Source: Apostichopus japonicus (lineage: Eukaryota > Echinodermata > Holothuroidea > Aspidochirotida > Stichopodidae). Taken from it: a DNA stretch of 64,000 bases. The stretch spans positions 3,588,501 through 3,652,500 of the forward strand of contig NC_092575.1 of NCBI RefSeq assembly GCF_037975245.1, written 5' to 3'. Position numbers and translations under genes: made by a program. Below the pieces are notes generated by a model. The model saw only the letters and a list, made by a program, of their open reading frames with translations, had not been told where the DNA came from and did no database searches. Positions 52,441 through 64,000 of this stretch are shown here, piece after piece (the first letter of the stretch is position 1; each line of letters begins with the position of its first letter).

Positions 52441-54415
52441 TCAAATAGGTACCTACAATGTGAGGGCGCTTGTGAGCGCCGTGACAGGCTCAGCAAAAGT
52501 TGGCTACGCAGCTAGCCTCTGACACTGCAAATATGCAGAGACTATGTGAAACTTTAAGTGTCAACGTCCAGTCATGTATAGGTATCGTACACTTGTCCAG
52601 TAATGCCAAAATTGTAGCGCGCACGCGCACTAAAATAAATATACAGCCTAGACACGAAAACCAAAAAATAATGCAATGGAGTTGTAGCAGATGTTAGATC
52701 TTAAAAATCAGCTGTTTTATACAAATTCTATCACCAGACAAACAGAAGAGAGAAAATCAAATTATAGATATAGATTTTATAATTATGAAACGATATACAT
52801 ATGATGGTTAACCTTGGAAGTCAAAAACGTTTGACTTGCTCAAGTCGTTAAAAAATGTCAACCAAATATATAAGATGACCTTGTAAAGGTCACAGGCCAA
52901 GCAATAGAGCGTATACAATTACAAAATATCCAGAATAAACAAGCACTTAACACCACTTCATCGGGAGGATAGAATTTATTTTTATGAAGATAAACTTTGA
53001 CGGTGACCGGTCGTAGCCGAAGGGAGAAAAAAATAAAATCTCACGTCAATGGTTTGTCCATTTAGGCAATTTGATCAGGAAACAAATATTTACGACTGGC
53101 AGCGCATGATGTGGCCATAAATTGAAACAAGTTGATATTAGTATTAAGCACGAAAGAGGTCACTTCGTTCGCTTATAGAGAGAGGTTTGGTTTTTTTCTT
53201 CTTCTAAGGTTTGTTTGTAATGATAGGAAAACTGCACGAAAATGCCCTGGTTAAAAGAGAAAAGGGTAATGCAAGATCCTGTTTTCGTAGTGACGTAATG
53301 ACTTGCAATTTGCATGTCAATATATAGGCCGATGTCAATACAACAGTTCATCGAAAGGCTGCTGAATAGGTCAAAAGTGAAAAGTTATGTTAATAATAAT
53401 ATAATAAAATTCAGGAATATGTATAGTATATAGTATTATATATAGGTTTATATAGTCTTTTATTATTTTTTGGGATAAATGCGACTTAATGACGTCATTA
53501 ATGATATGCGGAACATTAAACTCACGTAACTGAAATTGCCATGAAAAATACATATTAAACTGGTTTTATTTTGACAGGGCTATCCACGGTGGGATGAATC
53601 AAGGAATGTTTTCACATTCGTACCCCCTCACCCCCCCCCCCCTTAACCTTCTTCTCCCAGCTGTAAATTCTTGCCGCTAAAATGGTATCATTGTTTTGTG
53701 AAGGTCTGCATCGCTTCACGTGATTGAACACTCAAAAATATCTCGAACTTATGGCCTCACCCAGCTTCACCTCACCCACCCTGTCCCGTTTCTGCGAAAT
53801 GGTCGCTGTTAAAATGGCGTGCCGTGCATATATGGGAACGTATAGGCACCATGCCTTTACTTATTCTTCTCTCACATGAACGCAACGATTCGTGCTCGTA
53901 AAAAACTTCGTAAAAAAACTCGTAAATCCAACATTCATCTCTTTCCGCAACCACATCTCTCTCTCTCTCTCTTTATTTCTGTTTCATCGACCCTATTATT
54001 CCCGCACGTATAAGATGACTATACTATACTGTATCTATTAAGTACGGCAGACCTCACATCTATATAGATGCCTGCAGTTTTGATATATTCTATTCCCAGC
54101 TACATACATTAATTTACATTGGTATTTAGACGTCGGATGGTGGAAATTCAATCGAATTGGCATTTTGAGGCGATAATAGCTGAGTGGCATGTTATCGTTC
54201 AAAAACCCCAAATCTGATTAATGTTGCGAGTGTCAATTCCTCCGGTAAATTAATCAAACCCTCTTAGGGTATTAGCATTAATATTTCAAAAGCTCCCGCT
54301 AAATTCACGGACGATGAAGACTGGGAACGCGTACTTATTCCAGTAAGGGGTATTTTCCCTAGTGGAATCAAGTGTCAAATAACGGCTCTATAAATGAGTG
54401 TGTAGATTGTACAAG

Positions 54416-54419
<4 letters not shown>
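52441..54419. other. Intergenic sequence, nothing recognised
   Basis: Low-complexity C-run (53625-53642) and a CT run (53956-53973) only. No exon supported. Confidence 0.45.

Positions 54420-54509
<90 letters not shown>
54418..54509. repeat. (AT)n microsatellite
   Basis: About 90 bp of pure AT. Confidence 0.95.
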
Positions 54510-54511
<2 letters not shown>

Positions 54512-55789
54512 TGATCCACTAATCGTTTATTGCTCACCCGAATGTGCACCTTTACATCTGCACAGAATAAAGGTCTTCCTTGTGTCTCTTTTCGGCATGT
54601 TTCATTCTCTGTTTAATGCAGCTTTTCAAAGTTTAAGACATCACTTGGCATTCACCATTCACTTCAAAGAACTTGAAACAAGATTTCTTTCGTTATTCTT
54701 TCCAAATGTCAGGAATTGCCTGAAGCATTTGATTTTAATTTCAACATGCGTTTGACTGACTGACGCAAATGTCTGCCATGGTCACTGGTGCTGCCGACCC
54801 GATAGTCTCGGTTGCTTCAAACTAAAAGACATGGAACAAGAAAGTTCACTGAAATCGTTTGTATGTTGAAAGAGCCACTGTCGGCGTTGATTTTTGTTAC
54901 TGGGGGTCGGGGGGGGGGGTCGGGGGACAGGGGACAGGGGACAGGGTCGGGGGACAGGGTCGGGGTACATAGTCAACACTTCGTTAGTTGGGGGGGGGGC
55001 ACTTACATATTCCGGGGACGACACTTTTGAACTACAAAGATCTTTGATTGTCCCTACAGAAAGTTCCCTACAACGCCACAACTTCCAAAACGGAAACTCG
55101 ACAAGAGTCATAATTGCATGTTATTACGCTTGTCTGTAAATAATCATCAGAGGAATGAAACATATGTCCCCTCCCCTCCCCTCCCCTCCCCCCCTCCCCA
55201 CCTAGAAAGTTGAAAGTCGAAATTGCGAACCCAAAGTAAACATTTCGAGATAATACTTCGAACTCGAAAATTCCTCATATAACAATCTTTTTACTGCCAA
55301 TGTCCCATCTGGGCCACCATAGCACCTGCATATCTACATGTGAAATTTGCATTCAATTCCTACATGCTGTATTTGAGATTTATGATTATGCGGCTATGAC
55401 ATCACACCTGTTTGCTTCAAGTTTAAATCACAGTATAAACTATGACAATTTTCAACTATCAATATAACATTAAATAGAAGAAAAAAAATATCACCACGAT
55501 GTTTAGTGAAATAACCCACTTTCACCAGTCAAAAATAAATTTACCTCTGGACTATCATGTTAAATGACGTCACCCGACACCCATCGCTATGTAAATTAGA
55601 GTAAAGTTTTTAACATTAAAGCCGCACAAGTGGACGTAGGCGTGTGTTTTGTACAGAGTTACCTGACGGAAAGTACTATTGTACGTAGTAACTGATTGTT
55701 CAGGAAATTATTTTTCTACATAGGCCTACTCGAGTTTACTGTTTATAGTTACATGATTGTTATTTTCACCATTTTGTTTTTCGCGAGAA

Positions 55790-55990
55790 AGACCTAGTAC
55801 GCGAGCTGATCGGTGTACCTCAGGCTACCACTGATTCTGCTTCTATAGCAAACAATACCAACTAGCATAGTGAAACAGGGAATTTGCATGAATTCCAAAA
55901 AAAAAAAATTTCTTGTTTAAAATTTGCTTTGAACAGAGGAACTGACGTCATCATCCCCATCTTGACCCTTTGAAGAAAATTGATTGAGAG
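55790..55990 (+). repeat. Duplicated segment, copy 1 (possible decayed exon)
   Basis: It shares GAGCTGATCGGT, CAGGCTACCAC and GAGGAACTGACGTCATCAT blocks with 56040-56240. The short frame reads RELIGVPQATTDSASIA and ends in TAG. Confidence 0.65.
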
Positions 55991-56033
55991 AATAAATATT
56001 GGTTAATTTTGTTGTTTTCCATTGCTTGTTTCA

Positions 56034-56240
56034 GGAGTGAGACCCAGATACGCGAGCTGATAGGTATACCGCAGGCTACCACGGATACTGTCTCCATAGC
56101 GACTAGACAAACCAACATATGTGAAATAGTGAATATTCATGATTTAGTTTCAAGAACATTTCTTGTGTATAATTTGCATTGAATAGAGGAACTGACGTCA
56201 TCATGATCTTGACTCTTTGAATAAAATGACTTGAGGTGAA
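56034..56240 (+). repeat. Duplicated segment, copy 2 (possible terminal exon)
   Basis: A TTGCTTGTTTCAG acceptor-like site precedes a frame reading SETQIRELIGIPQATTDTVS that stops near 56188. The similarity to copy 1 extends past the stop. The encoded peptide is not recognised; it may be a terminal exon duplicate or part of a repeat. Confidence 0.5.
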
Positions 56241-56318
56241 AAAAATATTAGTTACTTAGGACGGCATTCGAACCAATGCCAGCAAAGAACTAACTATATA
56301 GGGATCGGCATCGACTAA

Positions 56319-56395
56319 GGGGTGGTTAGCTCCGTTGGTAGAGAGCAGGGTTTGTAATTCCGAAGTCACTGGTTGCGAATTCCGCGGTCCTAGCC
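56319..56395 (+). pseudogene. tRNA-like sequence (SINE head or tRNA pseudogene)
   Basis: A near-perfect D-arm/A box (TTAGCTCCGTTGGTAGAG) is followed 35 nt on by a B-box-like GGTTGCGAATTCC with one inserted base. An anticodon loop of TTTGTAA type lies between. The acceptor arms do not pair, so it is not a functional tRNA. Confidence 0.5.
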
Positions 56396-56399
56396 AAAA

Positions 56400-59300
56400 A
56401 CCAGAAGTTTACTGCTTTTGTTCAATTTATAAATTACTTCCGGCCACGCAGTCAGTTCTTTTCGTTGTCGTTGTATACTGATGTATAAGTGTATAGTAAG
56501 TAAATATTGTGTAAGAAACAAGCTACCCTTGAACATTGCACTGTCAGTCAAAACATGATAATGTTCAAGGATGGGGGGAGGGGGGGGGGCTATTACATAT
56601 CTACACTGCAGTTTTGCCTCAACATTGTATGTCATTAATGTGTGAAGGATCGATGTTATGTACCCGCCACGGGAGCTTAATAAATCGATGCATCTGAATA
56701 ATTACCCTAAGTCTTTTTTTTTTGGTTTCTAAAAATTTGGGCCAACGATATAACTACGTACGGTATGCGCTATAAATAACGTATCATCTACTGGATTCAA
56801 GTTGTAAAATATGCGCAATCCGGCAACAAAACCTCTTTCATGTTATTTATTTCCCACCTCAGTTTAGTCGTCCTAACCCACAGGGCATGTATGCATGCAT
56901 GGGCGTGGTGTTTTCTTCATAATATACGTCTTTCAAGGAACGCCGTTAGGGTGAAAAAAGTGTATAGAAAGTGTAACTATTCGTTTCCCATTTTGAATGC
57001 AAACATCTCTCGCAGCTATCACTCCATCGAAGTGATACTCCTCCAGTGATGTAAAAGAAAAAAATCATTATCATATTGCCCTAGAAAAAGACATTTGAGT
57101 CTCGTAGCCTCGGGCTGCCAGTCGTTTTGAAGAACCATCAAGAGAAAGGCCTTTTTAACGATATCGATCTTACCCGAGTGCTTAAAAACCCACAAGACCG
57201 GGGGTCTTGTGCCAATTAAGATGGAAGAACGCATTGTAAATCGAATAAGATATTGAAATTACGTACCATTGGAAGTGTTAACGAGCTAGAATTAACAAAT
57301 AATTGGAGAGAACGTTTCCCAATGGCTTTATATACAATTCTTATTTGTTTGTGACAAATAAGTGTAATCCATTTGAGTTGTCCGTTGATTGACTCAAGAC
57401 ACGAAACATTTGTATATAACCTCTGGTTTGGGATGAAGGGGGGGGGGGGGCGGGTTTTCGACATTTTAGAAAGTTTCCAACGTTTCGTCCCCAGTGATGT
57501 TATGATGGCCGGAGAGATTGTTTGATAAGCCTTTCACCCCTCGGGTGTAGAAGAGATCATCAGAGGTCAAATTTAGCGATTTGCTCTGCTGAAAAACAAA
57601 TTACACAAAAACAGTATATCCGAGCAATACTAATTTCATTAAATGAAAATTAGGAACAATAGGCCGGATGTTTCAGGTGAATTTTTGATTCGGTTTATTT
57701 TTATCAGAATGGAGATTTTGCGCCCCGTGCCCTCCGGGTGGTGGCGCCCCTGTTGATAGTCAGATACCGTCCTGGACGCTCCGTCAAGAGTTTCTGAGTA
57801 ATAGCTCCGTTTCCTTCGTGGCTGGGATAACGAGGAAGTTGGGGGGGGGGGGGTTGTGTGAAGTCGTAAACAAACAGAATACGTGATCATCCGTTAAGAT
57901 GAGTCAATGCTGTCAACCCACAGCTTTATGTTTCTGGATCTAACTACTATCCAACCCGTTCCTCTTTGGTCACTACACTACGGGGGAGGAGGGGGGGGGG
58001 ATATCGTGGGAACTCGTTTATTATCCGACTTTATAAATTGGCAACATGTGAAGTCTTTATATGTGTACATAAATAGGCACAAATCAATAAGGAAGGAGCA
58101 AAGGGTGGGGAGGGGAGGAGGTAAGGGAGGTTGAAGCTCCTATGTCAACATCTGAAAGAGATAATAACTGAAAAATAATGGAGACGGCACTGCATCGAAG
58201 AAGTTGATCAGTTTTTCAGCTCTTTAACTTTTGAATCCCATAAAAATACTTCCATTCCAATCTCGCTTCTACGACGATCTGTCCGGTCGAAATGCATTGA
58301 ACTAGACCTACATTAGACCGAAGTAAAACTTCATACAAACATGGCAAATACAAACAGCCTGTAAACTATTTCCTTTATTTAACTTAATTTGTGTTTTTTT
58401 TTTCTCCTTTGCTGCCACATTACTAACTCGTCGTACGACAAAGTCGTAGACGAATGGGAACCATAAACCGACAGAAAATGGACATTTAAGTTTAAAGCAG
58501 ACAACTTTTTGTCGATTTTGGTTTAAAACAAGAAGGAATTCGATGATTAAATCCTATACAAATGAAAGTTTAATTTTACCGTGCATAAATTAAATAAAAA
58601 GAAATAAAAAAATAATAATAATAATAATACTCATAATAATAAGTATACATAAATGAAATATGCAGAACTCAATTTAAAATTAGTAGATACTGTTGCATGG
58701 TGACTACTATAACATAAAATGTGTCTGGGACATTTTTTACTAGAAAAGGCAAATATTTATTAAGCACTGTCCATTGAGATCGCATTGAAGGGGTATGAGG
58801 GTTGCGAGGAGGGGGGGGGGGGGGTGAGGTAGGAGGGACGTAAATTTAGCTCGACTCTAGTACAGTTACATGTATTATACTCAGTAGATTTGGTAAACTT
58901 TTCAAACAGCCGCTTTAAGACGACACGCATAACCATTAATGATGATATTAGTTACATAGAAATGACTATAAGTGTTAGGGATTTACGTTTATGCATTCGC
59001 AATCCCATCGTCGTTAAGGTAATGCAGATTATCGTTAGTTTCTTGTCTTATACTCAGTGTGATAATTATTGTCCTTTTCAGCGTTCCTTGGTATAATTTT
59101 GCGAGTCGTTCACCGGTACTTAAGCAGTCGTTTGCCGCAGTCACGTTGCAATCACACTACATTAAAGTTACATTCAGATGGCAGGCAATGTGCGTACAAT
59201 TATAGTGAACATAGAGATTTTTCCCCACTGGTATATTTTTATTAAGCGATTTATTTGTTTTCGTTCACTCTTTAATGGATGTTTACAGGCATATTACAAT

Positions 59301-60463
59301 CTAAATCTTTTATATCCAGGAAATATGAAACAGAGAGGAGTATATGACGTCACCATGACAAATGATGTTTTTCCCTTTGCTTTTATTATCTTGTTGTTTT
59401 GATTTAGCCTTCAAAACCTGCTTATTTGAAAATGTAGGCCTTTTCTGAATTACAGCCTTTCTCGTCAAAATGTTTGTATTTTCATTTTACATTTTTATAT
59501 AAATTATCAAATCAGAGAGATGAAGTTCAGTTCACCTGTCATGATACATAATACTACCCTATATCTGCTGTTGCCAGATACAATTTGAAAATGTCCACAA
59601 AACGTTGAAAACCAACAAACAAGGAATCAAACATACTATAGGCAAACACGCGAACAAACATGATCTTCAGGAGTAAAGCATCCTGGCCACCATCAGGACG
59701 TGATTTAAATCTCTCCGTGCGAAGCAGAAGGGAAAACAATTTGACAGGGAAACTGTTGAAAAACAATAAAATTATCGACCGATTATCTCTGTTATGATTC
59801 TCTCTAGTGCAACACTGACACACATCTGCACATTTTAGTATAGGCTATCGTATTATCGTGTCTATTTAATATTATACCATCGTGCACGCATTAGTGGAGA
59901 ATAATCACGGAAGATTTCAATGAAGAGGTTGGAAATAATATATCCCTGTTGGATCATCTTTGTTTTCGCAGTTCTCATGATCACATGGGATTTGGATGAA
60001 ACGAGCTTCCCAGGTTTACAGAGCTCCCTGATGTAGAGCTGATAAGGGAAACGACAAATGACTTTAATTTGAATGCAGACGAGAAGCGCCTATACTCACT
60101 TCGGAGAAAAATAAAGGGGGGGGGGGGGGAGCGGAAGCTTTAGCCTTTAATGTCCAGCTATGTCAACAAAGTAGGAACAAACTCAATTTCATGAGATGGT
60201 TATGAATTTACATAAAAGTTTAACGAAAACTTGGAGAAGTATAGTAGCCTCTTGCTTCACTGTGTACTTACATCTAATGTAGATTTTTTGCATGAAGACT
60301 ATAGTTTACTAGTGGTGTATGGCTGCCCAGTCTACCACAAGAGAGTTGAACTGTTTTTGGTGTGATGGGGGAGGGGCTGGGTGGGTAGAAAGGGGGGGGC
60401 GGTTCTAATCAAAACCTTCGGTAACAAATTCGGTATGGTCACATTTTATACTTGTTTCCCTGA
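56400..60463. other. Intergenic sequence, no gene supported
   Basis: It holds several G-runs of nine or more (56580, 57438, 57841, 57990, 58811) and an AAT-rich patch at 58607-58640. Minus-strand frames around 57480-57840 have retroelement-like composition but no diagnostic motif. Confidence 0.45.
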
Positions 60464-60490
60464 CCCTCTGTCACGGGAAATTCCGGATCA

Positions 60491-60757
60491 ATGAACTGCT
60501 GCGGAGAGACAGAGTTTGAAGAACGGAGGCCGTGTTGTCAAGGCAATGTTCCTGCCGAAATTCTGAGAGGCATATTTAGTGACGGAAAATACAAAATCGA
60601 CAATAATTTACCAAATGAAAACAACTATTGCTTCTTTAGGTACCAATATACAAGTCGTAAAATGTCTATATTTAATTATGCCGTTATAGTCAACGGGAAA
60701 GATTTTAAGATTTTTACGGGAAAGGCAGTTATCCATAGGCAAAGGCTAATAATCTGA
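60491..60757 (+). CDS. Weak open frame with a galaxin-like CC-motif pair
   Basis: The 88-codon frame opens MNCCGETEFEERRPCCQGNV, which has the CCG-x-(x)2-F-(x)6-CC-x-G-x-V spacing of one galaxin repeat. There is no signal peptide, no second repeat and no acceptor site upstream (the frame opens at 60464), so it may be coincidental. Confidence 0.18.
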   Translation: MNCCGETEFEERRPCCQGNVPAEILRGIFSDGKYKIDNNLPNENNYCFFRYQYTSRKMSIFNYAVIVNGKDFKIFTGKAVIHRQRLII

Positions 60758-63284
60758 GATTCTACCGTAACCGATTTTACTTCTTTAAAAGAGATACATT
60801 GTCCCCTCCTACTTCTCCTGAAGTTGTGTAATCAGGATTTATGTTTCAGAGAAGGGGGACGAGGGTCCTAAGGGGGGGGGGAGGGCTGCCCCATGCTGTT
60901 CTCAAGCCTCAGCAACAATGGTCAAATGAAGTGATGTAAACATTTAATTAGTTCACATGACGTAAAAGGAAGGTTCGTGAGTGGGGGGGGGGGGGGGTTG
61001 CTGGGAAGGTTTGGAAACGCCTCGTGTCAGGAAAACAATCTCTTTAATAATGTTAAGTATATTCCTTTACGTCCGGCGGAAGTGTTTCCTTTCTTTGGTA
61101 AGTTAGTTGACTCCAGACGGCCATATGGTTACATAAGATCACCATGTGTTTTTCCCATCAGCCATTTCGGCTGAGACCGGAATACCGATTATTATCAGAG
61201 AAAAGAAAACAACGGTGATTCAAATGCAAGTCACGTGACCTCGAAATAGATAGATCTTCAAGAAACAGAGAAATGCTTGACTGGCTGATAAGGTCATAAT
61301 TTTGTTGTTTTTTTGTTGCTCAATAACTTCTCCAGGTTTTTGATGTACCTGAATGAGTCTAGGCGCCTACTAAAGAAAACAATTAACAATCACCCGGAAA
61401 TCGATATAAGAATCAACTTGGAAAATTGCACTATTTATTTAGCTATTTATGTAGGTTTATACATATAAATACTATATAAACCCGCTACAGATTTACAGTT
61501 AAAACGCACGCTGTGATATCAGGTAAGAACACAATTTTTTTATATATATATTTTTTATATCCCGCTTAAGGGATGAATGTTAGACTCGAAATTAATTTTG
61601 GTATTTTCTTAAACTTACGAAACTTTGTTTTTCAGTACAGATTACATTTCTCTACCATGAATTTTTTAACCATTAATTTCCGAGAAATGAACCCTTTAAA
61701 GCATCATCTGCGGTCCATCAATTAAAGCGGCTGGACAGCATAGTCTAATACACACAGAACATTCGTTCAGTTCCTCAGATCAAAAGCACAAAAACTCACT
61801 ATATATAGGCAAATATAAGACTTTTATGACCTCAAATGATTCCATACATAAAACAATGCATTACAAATTTGTCAAGGACGAATGGTGTTGACTGTTATTA
61901 AAGGGGGGGGGGGTTGTGTCTTGTTGTATATTTGAAGTTCAAAAGAAGAGAGTTTGGTTGAGTTATTTGAATTTATAAAACAATGGATTAATATTGACAA
62001 TTTAGGCCTGAACTGAGGAGCAGACGTCGTCATCAATTTATCATTAAAGGAGCTTTCCAGGGGTTTGAGCATATCTTAAATGCTGAATATTTTGAAATCC
62101 GAAACGGGGTATATACATTTTCGTGGTCTTAAAGTGATTATTTTCGTCTAAATATTTCGTGCTGTAAGTTTGTTAAACAGAGATCAGTAATGTGTATCTC
62201 ATATCGAAGAGATAATAAATATTCCAGACTGTTATAGTTCAAACTTCTCATTGTCATAGAAATTGATATCTGGTTGATTGGAATGAACGTAGTAAGCTAA
62301 TTTGAATGGCTAAACGCAGGCACTCTGACTCCAGGAAGAAGATCACAATTGGTGGGTCCTTGTGTCAACAGGACATATGTTCTTCCAAAAGAGTTATTAT
62401 AATCCTCCCTTTCATTCATTTGTGAAAACTGGTACATTTGGATGTTCGATTAGCTGTCCGATATCCCTGTATTTAGAATTTCATCATAAAGGAACTTCCC
62501 CCCCCCCTATTTTTTAGAAATATTACTTTGATCGGTGGATTAAGAATAGAAAATAGAAGACTGAAATAGAAGAATGGCATTTTCGGCTCAATTGCCATGA
62601 TGACGTCACACCCTCTGTTTTTGCCAGATGCATTAACAACGTATCACCAAATAAAATAATAAATATAAAAACAACAAAATTGCATCTTATTTTCAAGATA
62701 CAAAATGCTATGAGGTATACAAGACATTGATTCTACGATGAAGATGCAGGAAGCTTTCCGACGGCACTTTTGTCAAAGAATGGAATTTAATCACCGGAAT
62801 ATTTCTTTAACAGAAAAACCACACGATAATAAGCACTACATGCGTGATGAATCTTTCCAGTTAGTGGGGGTGGTTTGATGGAAAACATTCCTCGCTCATC
62901 TCCTTTATCTGTAATTAAGATAACATGAAGAGAATGTAGGGTTTGGTATTGGAGGCCAGCGTTATAATGATGCCCTTAGAAACACGTGCAGTGTTTTTAT
63001 CTTTTGACTCTCACTGATATATATATTAGTCACTGAATATTTGACACTCCGTCTCCAATGCAGCCTTGTAAATGGATGTCGGCGAAGTTAAGAAGTAAAA
63101 AGGACTGAACGTTTCATAATTTTAAAATATTACTCTTTGAAAACTGCTTGAATGGAAAATATCAGTTAGGAATGATATAGGAGATCGTGTTAAGATACAA
63201 CGAATAGTGAACATGTAATGTATGTGATACATGAACGACTATTAATGTAATACTGTTGTGTAATGTAAAATATGACTCTTAATA

Positions 63285-63290
<6 letters not shown>

Positions 63291-63324
<34 letters not shown>

Positions 63325-63344
63325 TATATTTATATATATATTTA

Positions 63345-63431
<87 letters not shown>
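63291..63431. repeat. (AT)n microsatellite with TTTATA interruptions
   Basis: About 140 bp, nearly pure AT. Confidence 0.95.
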
Positions 63432-63435
<4 letters not shown>

Positions 63436-63635
63436 ATAATACTTTAAATTGTTTCGTGTTCCTTTAACCCATGACGGAGGTCATTAACATTTGGTATATG
63501 TCACGGTTTTTTCTTTCTTTCTCTCTCTCTCGCTCTCTCTTTCTACCCAACACGAATGAGATTCTAATTCTGGGAATATGTTGTCGTAAAGTATCAAGCA
63601 TTTTCCCAAATGTGCCGGCAATTTTTCTTCCCCAG

Positions 63636-63747
63636 GGATATTTTCCTGCCGCATCCTTAAACAATTTCTACAACGAACCGAAAAGCTGCGAAGGATATGT
63701 GGAATGGAATGGAAACGCCAGTGTAGGTCTCATTCCAAACAGGGAAA
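63636..63747 (+). CDS. Candidate internal exon of an unknown gene extending past the window
   Basis: A polypyrimidine tract with TTCTTCCCCAG precedes 112 nt ending at a GTACGA donor. The frame reads GYFPAASLNNFYNEPKSCEG and continues YVEWNGNASVGLIPNRE, with a protein-like composition, one Cys and an N-glycosylation sequon (NAS). No neighbouring exon is found in the window, and no family is recognised. Confidence 0.28.
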
Positions 63748-64000
63748 GTACGAATGTAACACTCAGCTAAATAAATATAATATATATCAAAATAAACATA
63801 AAATGCATTTTGGAATGAATGGCAAGTTATCTCATGTGACAATGCTACAGCACACACATGTAATAAGTAAATATGAAGGGATAAGCGAATAGCAATAACA
63901 AGTGGGAAACATACACACACACACATGCACATATATATATATAAACATTTATATATATATATATATATATTACGTTATATATTACGTTTTCATTAATATA

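Noticed and set aside
56245..56310. B-box-like GGTTCGAATGCC on the minus strand
   Set aside because: No matching A box or cloverleaf arms could be found at the proper distance.
57480..57890. Possible retroelement coding fragment (also the GGTCCCCCTGGGACC-containing piece at 27610-27660)
   Set aside because: Composition and an ACGAAACGTTGG-type tail suggest a Penelope-like or other retroelement end, but no catalytic motif is visible, so the assignment cannot be supported.

Overview
This is eukaryotic DNA, not bacterial. It has GT-AG introns, TATA boxes, a spliceosomal U2 snRNA gene, abundant (AT)n microsatellites, dispersed MITE-like repeats and many poly-G runs. The frequent TAGGCCTA-type words and the gene content suggest an invertebrate deuterostome, probably an echinoderm such as a holothurian. 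That placement is a low-confidence impression.

Two multi-exon genes can be modelled base by base from splice sites, phase and protein similarity. (1) A minus-strand gene runs from a start codon at 23797 down to a stop at 3522 (7 coding exons, 360 aa). It encodes a signal peptide, two successive domains resembling the C-terminal beta-domain of intrinsic factor/transcobalamin (DUF4430 type), and a C-terminal hydrophobic tail typical of GPI anchoring. Its first intron is 12.6 kb and full of repeats. (2) A plus-strand gene runs from 38991 to 48310 (19 coding exons, 658 aa). It encodes an N-terminal membrane segment, a highly basic stretch, a twice-repeated block of about 240 aa and a C-terminal LsmAD domain like that of ataxin-2. 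The block repeat comes from an in-frame tandem duplication of about 3.6 kb covering seven exons. Each block also contains two copies of an older sub-repeat, so the protein is hierarchically repetitive. One intron tract of about 1 kb is nearly identical between the copies while the flanks have diverged, which suggests recent gene conversion.

Between the two genes (24-38.9 kb) the sequence is mostly repeats: a nested set of DNA-transposon-like elements (24.7-27.5 kb), a 29-bp minisatellite grown from a dispersed repeat, a 194-bp retroposon whose 5' end is copied from U2 snRNA and which is flanked by a 22-bp target duplication, a full-length U2 snRNA gene (36069-36258), and a 5'-truncated non-LTR retrotransposon fragment on the opposite strand just beyond it.

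From 48.5 kb to the end I find no complete gene. There are AT microsatellites, a duplicated 200-bp segment, a tRNA-like sequence, and a weak exon candidate near the right edge.
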